Origin: GCA-2726865 sp050053595
Lineage (GTDB): Archaea; Thermoproteota; Bathyarchaeia; TCS64
Direction of reading: 5' to 3'
Assembly (NCBI GenBank): GCA_050053595.1
Contig: JASFTK010000018.1
Location: 1 to 20,019, forward strand
Length of the DNA stretch: 20,019 nucleotides
This document shows, one piece after another, positions 1 to 6,838 of the stretch (position 1 is the first letter of the stretch; each line of letters begins with the position of its first letter). The translations under genes were made by a program, and so were the position numbers. The notes under the pieces were generated by a model, which was given only the letters and a program-made list of their open reading frames with translations, was not told where the DNA came from and did not search any database.

Positions 1-453
1 CGGTAGCCCTCTCCTCCTCAGCTCTGCGTTGAGCTCACCGAAATGCTGGCGGTAATGGCCCAATAAGTAGAGGACCCTTCCAAGGATTACGCTCCCAGTC
101 CAGGGGAAGGCCGTCTCCTTTTCCAAGAACTCAGGGTCTTCCATGCCCCGGATCCAATCCGTCACCTTCTCCCGGACCTCGTCGTGATACTCCCTGGCCT
201 GCTCCCTGGTGGGTAGCTCACCAGAGGGGGAATCGAAGCATCCTCCATTGAATCTCTGCCCCCATGGAAAATGGTCCGGCGAGGCGCCAGAGTAGAAATC
301 CGCAGTCTCGACAGCATGATAGACCTGGCGGGCGGGGATGAGGTAGTCGATCTCCCCTGTCCTCCAGACCTCCTCAGGAACACTCTCCAGAGCTTCGTCG
401 TACATCTCCCAGATGAGCGCGTACGCCTCAAGGAGAGACTCCCCCAGGCTCAT
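1..453 (-). CDS. DinB-superfamily protein, C-terminus cut by the window edge
   Basis: The reading frame runs from an ATG at 453 off the left end of the window, giving 151 visible residues. It looks like the four-helix-bundle DinB superfamily, whose members bind a metal through three histidines and mostly act as metal-dependent thiol transferases or are of unknown role. The visible candidate ligands are H46 in a VYHAVETADFY segment at the end of helix 2, and H133 and H137 in a GHYRQHFGEL segment near the usual C-terminus, so probably only a few residues are missing. A second in-frame ATG at 531 would add 26 residues, including a hydrophobic run. I prefer 453 because MSLGESLLEAYALIWEMYDE matches the usual first helix. 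A weak TATA-like stretch lies near 508-515. Family assignment rests on residue pattern only. Confidence 0.72.
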   Translation of the reverse strand, partial: MSLGESLLEAYALIWEMYDEALESVPEEVWRTGEIDYLIPARQVYHAVETADFYSGASPDHFPWGQRFNGGCFDSPSGELPTREQAREYHDEVREKVTDWIRGMEDPEFLEKETAFPWTGSVILGRVLYLLGHYRQHFGELNAELRRRGLP

Positions 454-743
454 AGCTGGACCTTCATCCAATGGGTGCACCCTGAGAAAAATTATGAAGC
501 AAAGGATAAAAGAGTACATCCTTTCGTCCATGCTGGACTTGGTATAACTGGGGCGAACTATACCAAATTTTTGTATCCGGTTTCCTGATTTAGGGTCTAC
601 CTGTTCCGCCAAATAAGATGGAGTAGAGGTTGACTGCTCAAAATGTACAGAGGGTGCCCCCTAGGGGGTACAAATCTATTCCATACCCTTTTCTCAACCC
701 ATTCCACGTATCCGCTACTTGCGTACGTAGTGATGGTTTCCCC

Positions 744-1166
744 TTATTTCCTCACAAGGTGGTCGATGTTACTGGTTGTAATGTTGGCGTTTTTCGCTGC
801 CTCTGTCAGGCGTTTATCGTCGGTTATCAGAGCGGCTTTTTCCTTTTCTGCGGCGGTCAGGTATGCTGAGTCGTAGTAGGTTAGGTTGTGGTCTAGGCTA
901 TTCTCTAGGATCTGTTTAGAGTCCTGTACATTTTCCTGTCGTTGGAGGGTCATTAACTCTATTCCCGTGTGAATTTTTTCCAGGGTTTTCTCAGCCTCTA
1001 AGGGAGTCATAAGCTGATGGATCGCCGCACCAGTTCTTATTGCGTTACCAATCTCGTAATATATCAGCGGTATGCTGGTGGACGCTTTAAGAATCTCAAA
1101 GGCTTTTTCCCCGTATCTCTTTATAAGAAGGAGGAGGGTGCTGGCATCAAGTATCTGGGTTGTCAT
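744..1166 (-). CDS. vapC: PIN-domain ribonuclease toxin, VapC type
   Basis: This 140-residue protein has the size and acidic active-site pattern of a VapC toxin, a Mg2+-dependent endoribonuclease that cuts RNA (in studied cases tRNA or rRNA) when not held by VapB. Visible catalytic acids are D7 (ILDAST), E38 (IYYEIGNA), D99 (YYDSAYL) and D116/D117 (ITDDKRL), in the right order and spacing for a PIN domain. Its ATG overlaps the stop codon of the upstream antitoxin gene by four bases (ATGA), so the two are almost certainly translated as a coupled pair from one transcript. The cellular RNA target cannot be read from sequence. No frame damage is visible and the toxin should be active. Confidence 0.9.
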   Translation of the reverse strand: MTTQILDASTLLLLIKRYGEKAFEILKASTSIPLIYYEIGNAIRTGAAIHQLMTPLEAEKTLEKIHTGIELMTLQRQENVQDSKQILENSLDHNLTYYDSAYLTAAEKEKAALITDDKRLTEAAKNANITTSNIDHLVRK

Positions 1167-1393
1167 CGCCTGTCTCTACTCTCTCTTATGGAGTCAATTA
1201 TCTCTTGGTCGGGTATCCTCTGGAGTAGGTGGCTCGCCTCCTTGAGGGCTTCCCTCTGCTCCTGCTCCTCGATCCTACGTATCTCCCTTTCCACGGCTTC
1301 CCGGATCAGTTTACTGATGTTCACCCCATGTTCCTGTAGTTTCTCTTTTTGCTCGACGGGTATCTTCCCCGTGACCGTCTCAGTAAAACTCAT
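1163..1393 (-). CDS. vapB: Antitoxin of the VapB type
   Basis: This 76-residue protein precedes and overlaps vapC by four bases. The N-terminal half (MSFTETVTGKIPVEQKEKL, then ISKLIREAVEREIRR) has the short strand plus two helices of a DNA-binding ribbon-helix-helix antitoxin. The charged helical C-terminal half (EEQEQREALKEASHLLQRI) should wrap the toxin. The frame is open upstream for a further 37 codons, but the ATG at 1393 is preferred: it begins the conserved fold, and a TATA-like element and a palindrome lie directly upstream, where a longer protein would have to be coded. VapB usually represses its own operon by binding such a palindrome together with VapC. Confidence 0.85.
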   Translation of the reverse strand: MSFTETVTGKIPVEQKEKLQEHGVNISKLIREAVEREIRRIEEQEQREALKEASHLLQRIPDQEIIDSIRESRDRR

Positions 1394-1399
1394 ACAGTT

Positions 1400-1414
1400 A
1401 TACCTATTAGGTAT
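1400..1414. promoter_or_regulatory. Palindromic operator candidate of vapBC
   Basis: ATACCTATTAGGTAT is a perfect 15-base palindrome around one central base. It sits 7 bases ahead of the vapB start and covers the expected transcription start. That is where an RHH antitoxin would bind to repress its own promoter. Confidence 0.6.
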
Positions 1415-1426
1415 TATATTCTGGGT

Positions 1427-1438
1427 GTAATATATTTT
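1427..1438 (-). promoter_or_regulatory. TATA-box candidate for vapBC
   Basis: On the minus strand an AAAATATATT stretch lies about 35-45 bases before the vapB ATG. This would give a short leader of about 14 bases, with the start site inside the palindrome at 1400-1414. Confidence 0.45.
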
Positions 1439-1657
1439 ATGCTGGAAATAATACCTTTGAGTGGTCTGTTTATTTCTGTGGTTTAATACCCCGGGTAGTT
1501 GCATTGGGAACCCTGGTTCATGGCGTACGAAAGCTAGAATTGATTGTGAACAAGAACATCGTCGAGGTCTTACTTAACAAAGCACGATGTAGATGGGCTC
1601 TGAATTTGTTCCACTATACAGTAAACTGTTTGGAGGGAGACTGGGTATCGTTTCACT

Positions 1658-2656
1658 TTAGAGGAAGGAGGGCATAACGTCATAGGCGAAGCTTCTCATT
1701 CCTTTGAAGAGGTCGGAGGGGTTTGAGACAGCGATGTTGAACATGAAGTGGGTGACCCCCACGTCGATGTACTCCTGGATGCCCCTGATGATGTCGTTGG
1801 TGGTGCCGATTAGGGAGTACTTGGACTCTTCGTCGAAGTCGATGAGGCGCTTCCCTTTAGACAGGGACTTGTAGTGGGACTGAGCCGGGGACTCCACGTA
1901 GTTTCTGAGGGCTTTCTCCCGGGTCGCGCCGTGGCTCAGGGATATCTCCCTCACCACGTCTATGTCCCCGATGTTTCTGCCGTACTCCTCAATGTACCCC
2001 TTGAGCCTCGGCATCGCCTCAGCGAATTGCTCTGGTGTCAGACCGGGTATCCAACCCTGGGAGTTGCGGGCGACCCACCTGATGACCTTCTCCGTGGTGA
2101 GGTGGCGACCTAGGTAGATGGGGAAAGGCTTCTGGATGGGCCTCGGATAGAACTCGATGTCCCTGAACTTGACGTGTTTTCCTTCGTAGGAGGCTGGGTC
2201 CTCGTTGAATAGCACCCTCATGGCCCTGAGACCCTCGTTCATCATCCTCAGCCGGTCACTGATGCCCAGCGCCGCAGACTCCTCGCGGTATGCCCCAGTG
2301 CCGATGCCCAGCAGCACCCGCCCCTCTGAGAGGACGTCGAGGGTGGTTAGCTGCTTCGCGAAGACGACGAGGGCGGGGGTTCTCCAAGGGAGGACGAGGA
2401 TGCCAGTGCCAAGCTTGATCTCCTCGGTTACAGCAGAGACCGCTGCAAGGGAAACTACGGGCTCGAAGAAGGCGGGTTTCGGTCTCAGGTGTTTGCGGTA
2501 GTCCTGGACCGTTATGTGGTCATTGCCCCAGACGGATTGGTAGCCCAACTCCTCAGCCAAAGCGCCTGCTTCCACGATAGTCTCTCTAGAGGCAAAACCA
2601 GTGGGGACCATCAGACCCTCCCTGCCTGTGGGGAGGGACACGCCGAATTCCACCAT
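1658..2656 (-). CDS. Luciferase-like flavin/F420-dependent oxidoreductase
   Basis: The 332-residue protein has the TIM-barrel pattern of the bacterial luciferase-like family. In archaea these mostly use coenzyme F420 for hydride transfer (for example methylene-H4MPT reductase and F420-dependent alcohol or glucose-6-phosphate dehydrogenases). Typical blocks in order are VEFGVSLPTG (strand 1), WGNDHI, IKLGTGILVLPWRTP, LTTLDVLSEGRVLLGIGTG, FYPRPIQKPFPIYLG and a C-terminal GTTNDIIRGIQEYIDVGVTHFMF. The substrate is not predictable. The ATG at 2656 is chosen because it opens directly on strand 1. A TTG at 2710 would add 18 residues and has an AAGGAG at 2724-2729 (13 bases away), so the longer form remains possible. 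A second homologue sits at 15062-15913. Confidence 0.85.
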   Translation of the reverse strand: MVEFGVSLPTGREGLMVPTGFASRETIVEAGALAEELGYQSVWGNDHITVQDYRKHLRPKPAFFEPVVSLAAVSAVTEEIKLGTGILVLPWRTPALVVFAKQLTTLDVLSEGRVLLGIGTGAYREESAALGISDRLRMMNEGLRAMRVLFNEDPASYEGKHVKFRDIEFYPRPIQKPFPIYLGRHLTTEKVIRWVARNSQGWIPGLTPEQFAEAMPRLKGYIEEYGRNIGDIDVVREISLSHGATREKALRNYVESPAQSHYKSLSKGKRLIDFDEESKYSLIGTTNDIIRGIQEYIDVGVTHFMFNIAVSNPSDLFKGMRSFAYDVMPSFL

Positions 2657-2733
2657 TTCTTTCAGAGATACAGTTCCCAACTTAATAGAGGATCGGAAGT
2701 ATTCGTTCAAGGGTTGAATGAAACTCCTTAAAA

Positions 2734-2749
2734 CGCAATTCGTATTGCG
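2734..2749. promoter_or_regulatory. Inverted repeat in the leader of the luciferase-like gene
   Basis: CGCAAT and ATTGCG face each other across four bases, immediately upstream of the AAGGAG at 2724-2729. It could be an operator or a small hairpin that masks the ribosome site. Confidence 0.4.
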
Positions 2750-3150
2750 CCAAAAAAAACATCAAAGTTAATTTCAAATTATATTAACTCAGGCAAGCGG
2801 ATGGAGTTACGGTCTTATCTTCTCAGACTCCCAGATCTTCAAAGCTACAAGGGATGACAATGATAGTCTGCTGGGACATCTTCAGGCAGGGAGCTGACTC
2901 TTTGTGACATAAATTGCGATGGCGGCATTAATGGAGGGGGCGTCATTTCGGGTATTGTAACACACGCCAATAGAGGAGCTACGCGTCTGCTATGGGGCTC
3001 AGTTCATGTGCACTTTGTAGAATATCCCTGTGACTCCCTCTAATTATTTTTAGAAGAGCCATCCGAAGGAGAGAGATATTGAGTGGGATAAGAGAGTTAT
3101 GAGTTGAAGGGAGAAAAATAAATGGAGAATACTGAGGCCCCCTATGCTGC

Positions 3151-3167
3151 AAATATCATAAATATCC
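3151..3167 (+). promoter_or_regulatory. TATA-box region for the M24 peptidase gene
   Basis: AAATATCATAAATATCC is centred about 35 bases before the TTG start at 3195. Transcription would begin within a few bases of the start codon, and no Shine-Dalgarno sequence is present, so the message is probably nearly leaderless. Confidence 0.5.
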
Positions 3168-3194
3168 AGAGAAAGAATTCCTCCTTGATCAGAT

Positions 3195-4403
3195 TTGCTT
3201 CTCAACAGAGAGAGAGCCGAGGAGAAGATGGTGGATCATGGCGTCGAAGCCCTCGTCGCCACATCCCCAGTCAACGTCTTCTACACATCTGACACTTACC
3301 CTTATGGGAACTGCTACACTCTTCTACCCCTTGACAAAGGCGTCGACCCCTGCCTTGTGGCCCCTGTCTCCGGCCCCGCACCTGTAATACTCATGTCCCC
3401 TACGTGGATGAAGGATGTCCGTTACTATGGTGAGTTCTATATTGTCACCCAGTTCGCAGAGGAACCCCTTGACGAGGAGGAGAGGGCGCTGAAAAAGGCT
3501 CAGGAGTCCTGGGAGGCCTCTCGGGCTTCTGACCCAGCGGAGGTCATGGCCGAAGTGCTTCAGGAGAGAGGTATCGTCAAGGGGAGGATCGGGGTTGAGG
3601 AGACCTATAAAATATATGACCCCTCCTTCTGGGACCGAGTCAGTTCAGTCCTGCCGAGTCTTGAAACAATCCCGGCAGTCCAGATCCTCAATGAGATAAG
3701 AATGGTCAAGTCCGACGAGGAGGTGAGGAGGATCCAAGAATCCGTCATAATCACAGAGAAGGCCTGGAACGCCGCCCTGGAAACTGTCGGAGAGGGGACA
3801 ACAGAGAGAGAGTTCTGTGATATCTACAGCAAAACAGTGATCTCCGAGGGGGCAAACCACTCACCCCACGGCATCTATTATCCTCCCATCGGCTTCGGCA
3901 GGCGTTGCGCTTTCCCCGACATTGCTAAGCCATCCGACTACGCTATTCAGCCCGGGGATGTCATCCGCCTCGACGGGGGCTGCGCCGTGGAGGGTTACTC
4001 ATGTGACATCGGCCGGACCGCCGTCTACAGGGAACCCAGTGAGAGGTTGGAGAGGTACTGGAGGGCCATCTTCCTCGGTGAGCAGGCTGCCATCAGCATG
4101 GTTGAGCCTGGCGTCGAAGTCTCCAAGATCTTTGAGAAGGCCATGGAGACGGTGAGGGAGAACGGTATACCCCACTATATGAGGCACCACACGGGCCACG
4201 GCTGGGGCGTCGACCACTACGACCCGCCCCTAATCAACCCCAGGAACCACACGCCCCTCGAGGAGGGGATGGTGATCTGTATCGAGACCCCCTACTACGA
4301 GGTGGGGTGGGGCGGCCTCCTCCACGAGGACAAGATCGTTGTTACAGGGTCAGGGTATCGGTATCTATCCACTCACGAGGACGAGATGAGGGTCGTAGGG
4401 TAG
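3195..4403 (+). CDS. M24-family metallopeptidase (Xaa-Pro dipeptidase/creatinase-like)
   Basis: The 402-residue protein has the creatinase-type N-terminal domain (about 1-160) followed by a pita-bread catalytic domain. All five metal ligands of M24 are visible: D260 (VIRLDGG), D271 (YSCDIGRT), H335 (HHTGHGWG), E364 (VICIETPYY) and E378 (LLHEDKI). It should be an active dinuclear-metal hydrolase that removes an N-terminal residue before proline or splits a related amide. Such genes are numerous in some archaea and substrates vary. The start is TTG at 3195: an in-frame stop at 3186 excludes anything longer, and residues LLNRERAEEKMVDHGVEALV match the family N-terminus, so the ATG at 3228 is too late. 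The gene converges on the PLP-enzyme gene with a 7-base gap. Confidence 0.9.
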   Translation: MLLNRERAEEKMVDHGVEALVATSPVNVFYTSDTYPYGNCYTLLPLDKGVDPCLVAPVSGPAPVILMSPTWMKDVRYYGEFYIVTQFAEEPLDEEERALKKAQESWEASRASDPAEVMAEVLQERGIVKGRIGVEETYKIYDPSFWDRVSSVLPSLETIPAVQILNEIRMVKSDEEVRRIQESVIITEKAWNAALETVGEGTTEREFCDIYSKTVISEGANHSPHGIYYPPIGFGRRCAFPDIAKPSDYAIQPGDVIRLDGGCAVEGYSCDIGRTAVYREPSERLERYWRAIFLGEQAAISMVEPGVEVSKIFEKAMETVRENGIPHYMRHHTGHGWGVDHYDPPLINPRNHTPLEEGMVICIETPYYEVGWGGLLHEDKIVVTGSGYRYLSTHEDEMRVVG

Positions 4404-4419
4404 TGACCCTCTAGGTCAC
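4403..4419. terminator. Shared hairpin at convergent stop codons
   Basis: GTGACC and GGTCAC form a perfect 6-base-pair stem with a 5-base loop. The repeat reaches from the last base of the plus-strand stop codon across the minus-strand stop codon (4411-4413). It may act as a two-way terminator or mRNA 3'-end stabiliser, but no oligo-T follows on either strand. Confidence 0.4.
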
Positions 4420-5370
4420 ATAGTGCTCCTCGGTCATGTACCGGTAGCCGTTGTCAGGGAGGACAGTAGCCACCTTCTTCCCCTTCCCCAGTTTCTCAGC
4501 CACCCTGAGGGCGATGAGGACATTGGCCCCCGCAGATATCCCGCAGAATAGCCCCTCCTCCTTCCAGAGCCTGTGCGCCATATCGATGGCCTCCTGATCA
4601 GCGACCTTGTAGACCTCGTCGATAAGACCAGGGACATCCATCATGTCGGAGATGATGCCCCCCTCAAACTCAGTTCGAGGGTATGGCTGCCCGGGGACGA
4701 TGGGCTTCTTGGAGGATGACGGGTAGGCACCTGCAACTTTGACGTGTTTGAGGCGTTCCTTGAGAACCTCTGCGATCCCCATCAATGTGCCGCCGGTCCC
4801 GATGGAGGCAACGTAGGCGTCGACGCTCCCCCCAGCCTGCTCCAGTATCTCCTCAGCCGTCTGGTGCTGGGCCTTGACGGCATCAGGGTTACTGAACTGG
4901 CGGGCCCACCAGATATTGGGCTCATTCTGCTCCCGTTCCAAGCAGATGGCTCTCCCAGGGCGCTCCACCTCAGCTCCGGCAACTCCCCCAGTGACACTGT
5001 CCAAGTACTCTGGGCTAAGAACCTCGACTTTGGCCCCGTAGTTGGTCATGAGCTTCCGCTTCTCTTTGCCCATGTGACCGGGGGTGGTCTCGTATATGAC
5101 GACATCGTACCCCTTCAACATCCCTATGAAGGATAGGGCAGTCCCCGTGTTCCCGGTGCTTGCCTCGACTATTGTGTCCCCGGGCTTGAGGTCGCCACGC
5201 TTCTCAGCCTCAACGATCATGTTGAGGGCTACCCGGTCCTTGATGCTCCCCGTAGGGTTCAAATACTCCAGCTTCACTAGCACCTCAGCGTCCAAGCCCT
5301 CGGTGACCTTACTGAGCCTCACTAGGGGTGTATTCCCTATTAGATCCAAAACGCTGTTGACAATACTCAT
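4411..5370 (-). CDS. Cysteine synthase/cystathionine beta-synthase-like PLP enzyme
   Basis: This is a 319-residue fold-type II PLP enzyme. Visible features are the N-terminal signature LIGNTPLVRL, the Schiff-base lysine K44 in LNPTGSIKDR, the substrate-carboxylate loop STGNTG (71-76), the phosphate loop GTGGT (191-195), and GISAGAN near the C-terminus. The family joins sulfide or another nucleophile to an activated serine (O-acetyl- or O-phosphoserine, or serine itself). Which donor is used cannot be told, and the CysK-like TGPEI segment is replaced by TAEEIL. The start is taken at ATG 5370, because a minus-strand TATA box at 5391-5403 puts the transcription start on this codon; a TTG at 5382 is less likely. 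No CBS-domain tail is present. Confidence 0.88.
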   Translation of the reverse strand: MSIVNSVLDLIGNTPLVRLSKVTEGLDAEVLVKLEYLNPTGSIKDRVALNMIVEAEKRGDLKPGDTIVEASTGNTGTALSFIGMLKGYDVVIYETTPGHMGKEKRKLMTNYGAKVEVLSPEYLDSVTGGVAGAEVERPGRAICLEREQNEPNIWWARQFSNPDAVKAQHQTAEEILEQAGGSVDAYVASIGTGGTLMGIAEVLKERLKHVKVAGAYPSSSKKPIVPGQPYPRTEFEGGIISDMMDVPGLIDEVYKVADQEAIDMAHRLWKEEGLFCGISAGANVLIALRVAEKLGKGKKVATVLPDNGYRYMTEEHYVT

Positions 5371-5390
5371 TTTATAGAACAAGGTGGATC

Positions 5391-5403
5391 GGCGTTTATA
5401 CCC
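5391..5403 (-). promoter_or_regulatory. TATA box of the PLP-enzyme gene (leaderless)
   Basis: The minus strand reads GGGTATAAACGCC, centred about 27 bases before the ATG at 5370. That leaves essentially no leader. It lies back to back with the promoter of the acylase gene inside an 84-base divergent spacer. Confidence 0.6.
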
Positions 5404-5425
5404 TTTTTTCCTTAGACCTGAAACA

Positions 5426-5438
5426 GATTAATACTTAG
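5426..5438 (+). promoter_or_regulatory. TATA-box candidate of the AstE/AspA-like gene
   Basis: GATTAATACTTAG is centred about 24 bases before the TTG start at 5455. No Shine-Dalgarno sequence lies between, which suggests another leaderless message with a non-ATG start. Confidence 0.45.
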
Positions 5439-5454
5439 AATAGGCATGTGACCA

Positions 5455-6483
5455 TTGATCGAAGTGAGCGTTTTCAAGGTTGGAGACATCGTCGCTGAGC
5501 CCGGTACAAAGGCCAGCGGCTTCCTACCCTCAGTGAACCTGGGGATGCCAGATGGCACAGGCAATTTCTGGAACATCCCCGTCGTCATCGTCAACGGAGC
5601 CGAGGAGGGCCCCGTCTTCGAAGTAGATGGCTGCATGCATGGGGAGGAGCAGGAAGGAGCGTATACTGTCCTTGAGCTCGTGAAACGGTTGGACCCGGAG
5701 AAGCTGAAAGGCACCTTCGTGGGAATCCCGGTGCTCAACGTACCCGGCTTCCTCAAGCAGGGCGGGGTCAGGGGGAGCACCACAGATCAGATGTACGTAG
5801 ACATGAACCGGCAGTTCCCTGGGGACCCCAGCTCCATGTCCCACACCCGGAGGGCCATCTACACCTTCTGGAATGAGGTCATCGTCAAGTGCGACTACAC
5901 CGTCAACCTCCACGGCTGCATGAAGGAGCAGACCCCTAGGGTAGTCTACAATGAGGACATGCCCGAGACCCTCCGGATGGCGGAGGCCATCGCCTGCACC
6001 CCAGACTGGATCGTAGCGAGCAGATCAGAACACACTCGCCTTGAGGAGGATACCATCAACAAGGCCTGCACCGAGAAGGGAATCCCCAACGTCTTCATCG
6101 AGTCAGGCACCTCTGACAGGAGCTACATGTCCCTGATGGCAGATGTCGAGACCGTCATCGAGGGCATCATGAACTGCATGAGGCTCTACGGGATGTTGAA
6201 GGGAGACGTGAAGGTCCCGTCGGAGAGGAGGTACACAGAGTACTACACCCATGTCCGGGGAGGGAGCGCAGGCATCATCTACCCGGAGCCCTGTCTCGTG
6301 AAGAACCACCCGGTGAAGAAGGGAGACCTACTCTGCAGGATAGTGGACTTCCTCGGCAACGAGATCGACAGGGTGCACGCCCCCCACGACGGCATCGTCC
6401 TCATGGAGCCCAGCCACGTCTCTGTGGGACCGGAGGCCGGGATAGGCTTGGTGGCGTATCCACCGAAGGTCAAGAGGGGTTAA
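5455..6483 (+). CDS. Succinylglutamate desuccinylase/aspartoacylase-family zinc hydrolase
   Basis: The 342-residue protein belongs to the M14-related AstE/AspA group, which removes acyl groups from N-acylated amino acids or related amides. The zinc site is visible as H62 and E65 in CMHGEEQEG and H153 in TVNLHGC. E216 in FIESGT is the candidate catalytic acid, and DMNRQFPG matches the conserved NRxFPG substrate motif. The usual Asp two residues before the third zinc ligand is Asn here (N151). Residues from about 265 form the C-terminal beta-barrel with a lipoyl-like pattern (GGSAGIIYPE, VKKGDLLCRI, APHDGIV). The TTG at 5455 is the only start after an in-frame stop at 5449; an internal GTG at 5464 would cut strand 1. 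The substrate is unknown. Confidence 0.87.
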   Translation: MIEVSVFKVGDIVAEPGTKASGFLPSVNLGMPDGTGNFWNIPVVIVNGAEEGPVFEVDGCMHGEEQEGAYTVLELVKRLDPEKLKGTFVGIPVLNVPGFLKQGGVRGSTTDQMYVDMNRQFPGDPSSMSHTRRAIYTFWNEVIVKCDYTVNLHGCMKEQTPRVVYNEDMPETLRMAEAIACTPDWIVASRSEHTRLEEDTINKACTEKGIPNVFIESGTSDRSYMSLMADVETVIEGIMNCMRLYGMLKGDVKVPSERRYTEYYTHVRGGSAGIIYPEPCLVKNHPVKKGDLLCRIVDFLGNEIDRVHAPHDGIVLMEPSHVSVGPEAGIGLVAYPPKVKRG

Positions 6484-6838
6484 CTTTCCCCTCCAAGTTT
6501 TCTGAATCCTGAACTCTACGATGATGTCCGGGACACGTACTCATTTTAGCGTCTGAATCGTGGTTGAAAGTATTCAGATCGCACTAGGTATTCCAGACGG
6601 GATTGGTATCCAAGGTTTCTGACGCATTCAACGGGGATATGCATGACAATCATAGGAACCAAGGTCGTCTCAAAGAGTATCGAGGACGTCGATACCAATT
6701 TCTGTAGACGTGACTAAAAGGAGTTCACCTACGCAAGGAGTATTATCAAGTAGGGTTCACATCTTTCAAGATGGTGAGATCTGTATATACGTGTAGTTCG
6801 ATGAACGGTTTTATAATCACCATATGGGTTAGGGTTAG
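6484..6838. other. Intergenic region without a recognised gene
   Basis: This 355-base spacer holds an 11-base palindrome (TGTCCGGGACA, 6525-6535), about 40 bases after the upstream stop codon, and the promoter of the next gene at its right end. I found no open frame with coding character on either strand and no RNA-like fold that I could support. Confidence 0.5.
6809..6818 (+). promoter_or_regulatory. TATA box of the NHL-repeat gene (leaderless)
   Basis: TTTTATAATC is centred 26 bases before the ATG at 6839. This fits a leaderless transcript and decides for the first of three nearby in-frame ATGs. Confidence 0.6.

Larger units (their letters stand above)
2711..3194. other. Divergent intergenic region without a convincing gene
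   Basis: This 484-base gap separates the minus-strand luciferase-like gene from the plus-strand peptidase gene. It contains the inverted repeat at 2734-2749, an AT-rich minus-strand TATA candidate near 2775-2786, and a plus-strand TATA candidate at 3151-3167. An open stretch at 2864-3043 without a normal start codon is noted among the rejected items. I see no RNA gene here. Confidence 0.55.

Noticed and set aside
271..588. Open frame of 105 codons on the plus strand
   Set aside because: It overlaps the DinB-fold gene on the opposite strand and its translation is low-complexity, Arg/Pro-rich and unlike any family.
1017..1430. Open frame of 137 codons on the plus strand
   Set aside because: It lies across vapC and vapB on the other strand, which have clear motifs; its translation is rich in Ser, Leu and Cys without domain character.
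1500..1560. GGTTCATGG segment considered as a tRNA T-arm
   Set aside because: No acceptor or anticodon stems can be formed around it; no tRNA was found anywhere in the window.
2864..3043. Open stretch on the plus strand that includes a calcium-loop-like segment (DINCDGGING)
   Set aside because: It has no ATG, GTG or TTG start in a sensible place, lies in a promoter region, and the dockerin-like look covers only one short loop. Most likely chance.
6826..6838. GGGTTAGGGTTAG, identical to two telomere repeats of eukaryotes
   Set aside because: Only two units, located between the TATA box and the leaderless ATG of the NHL gene. Coincidence is the simplest reading.
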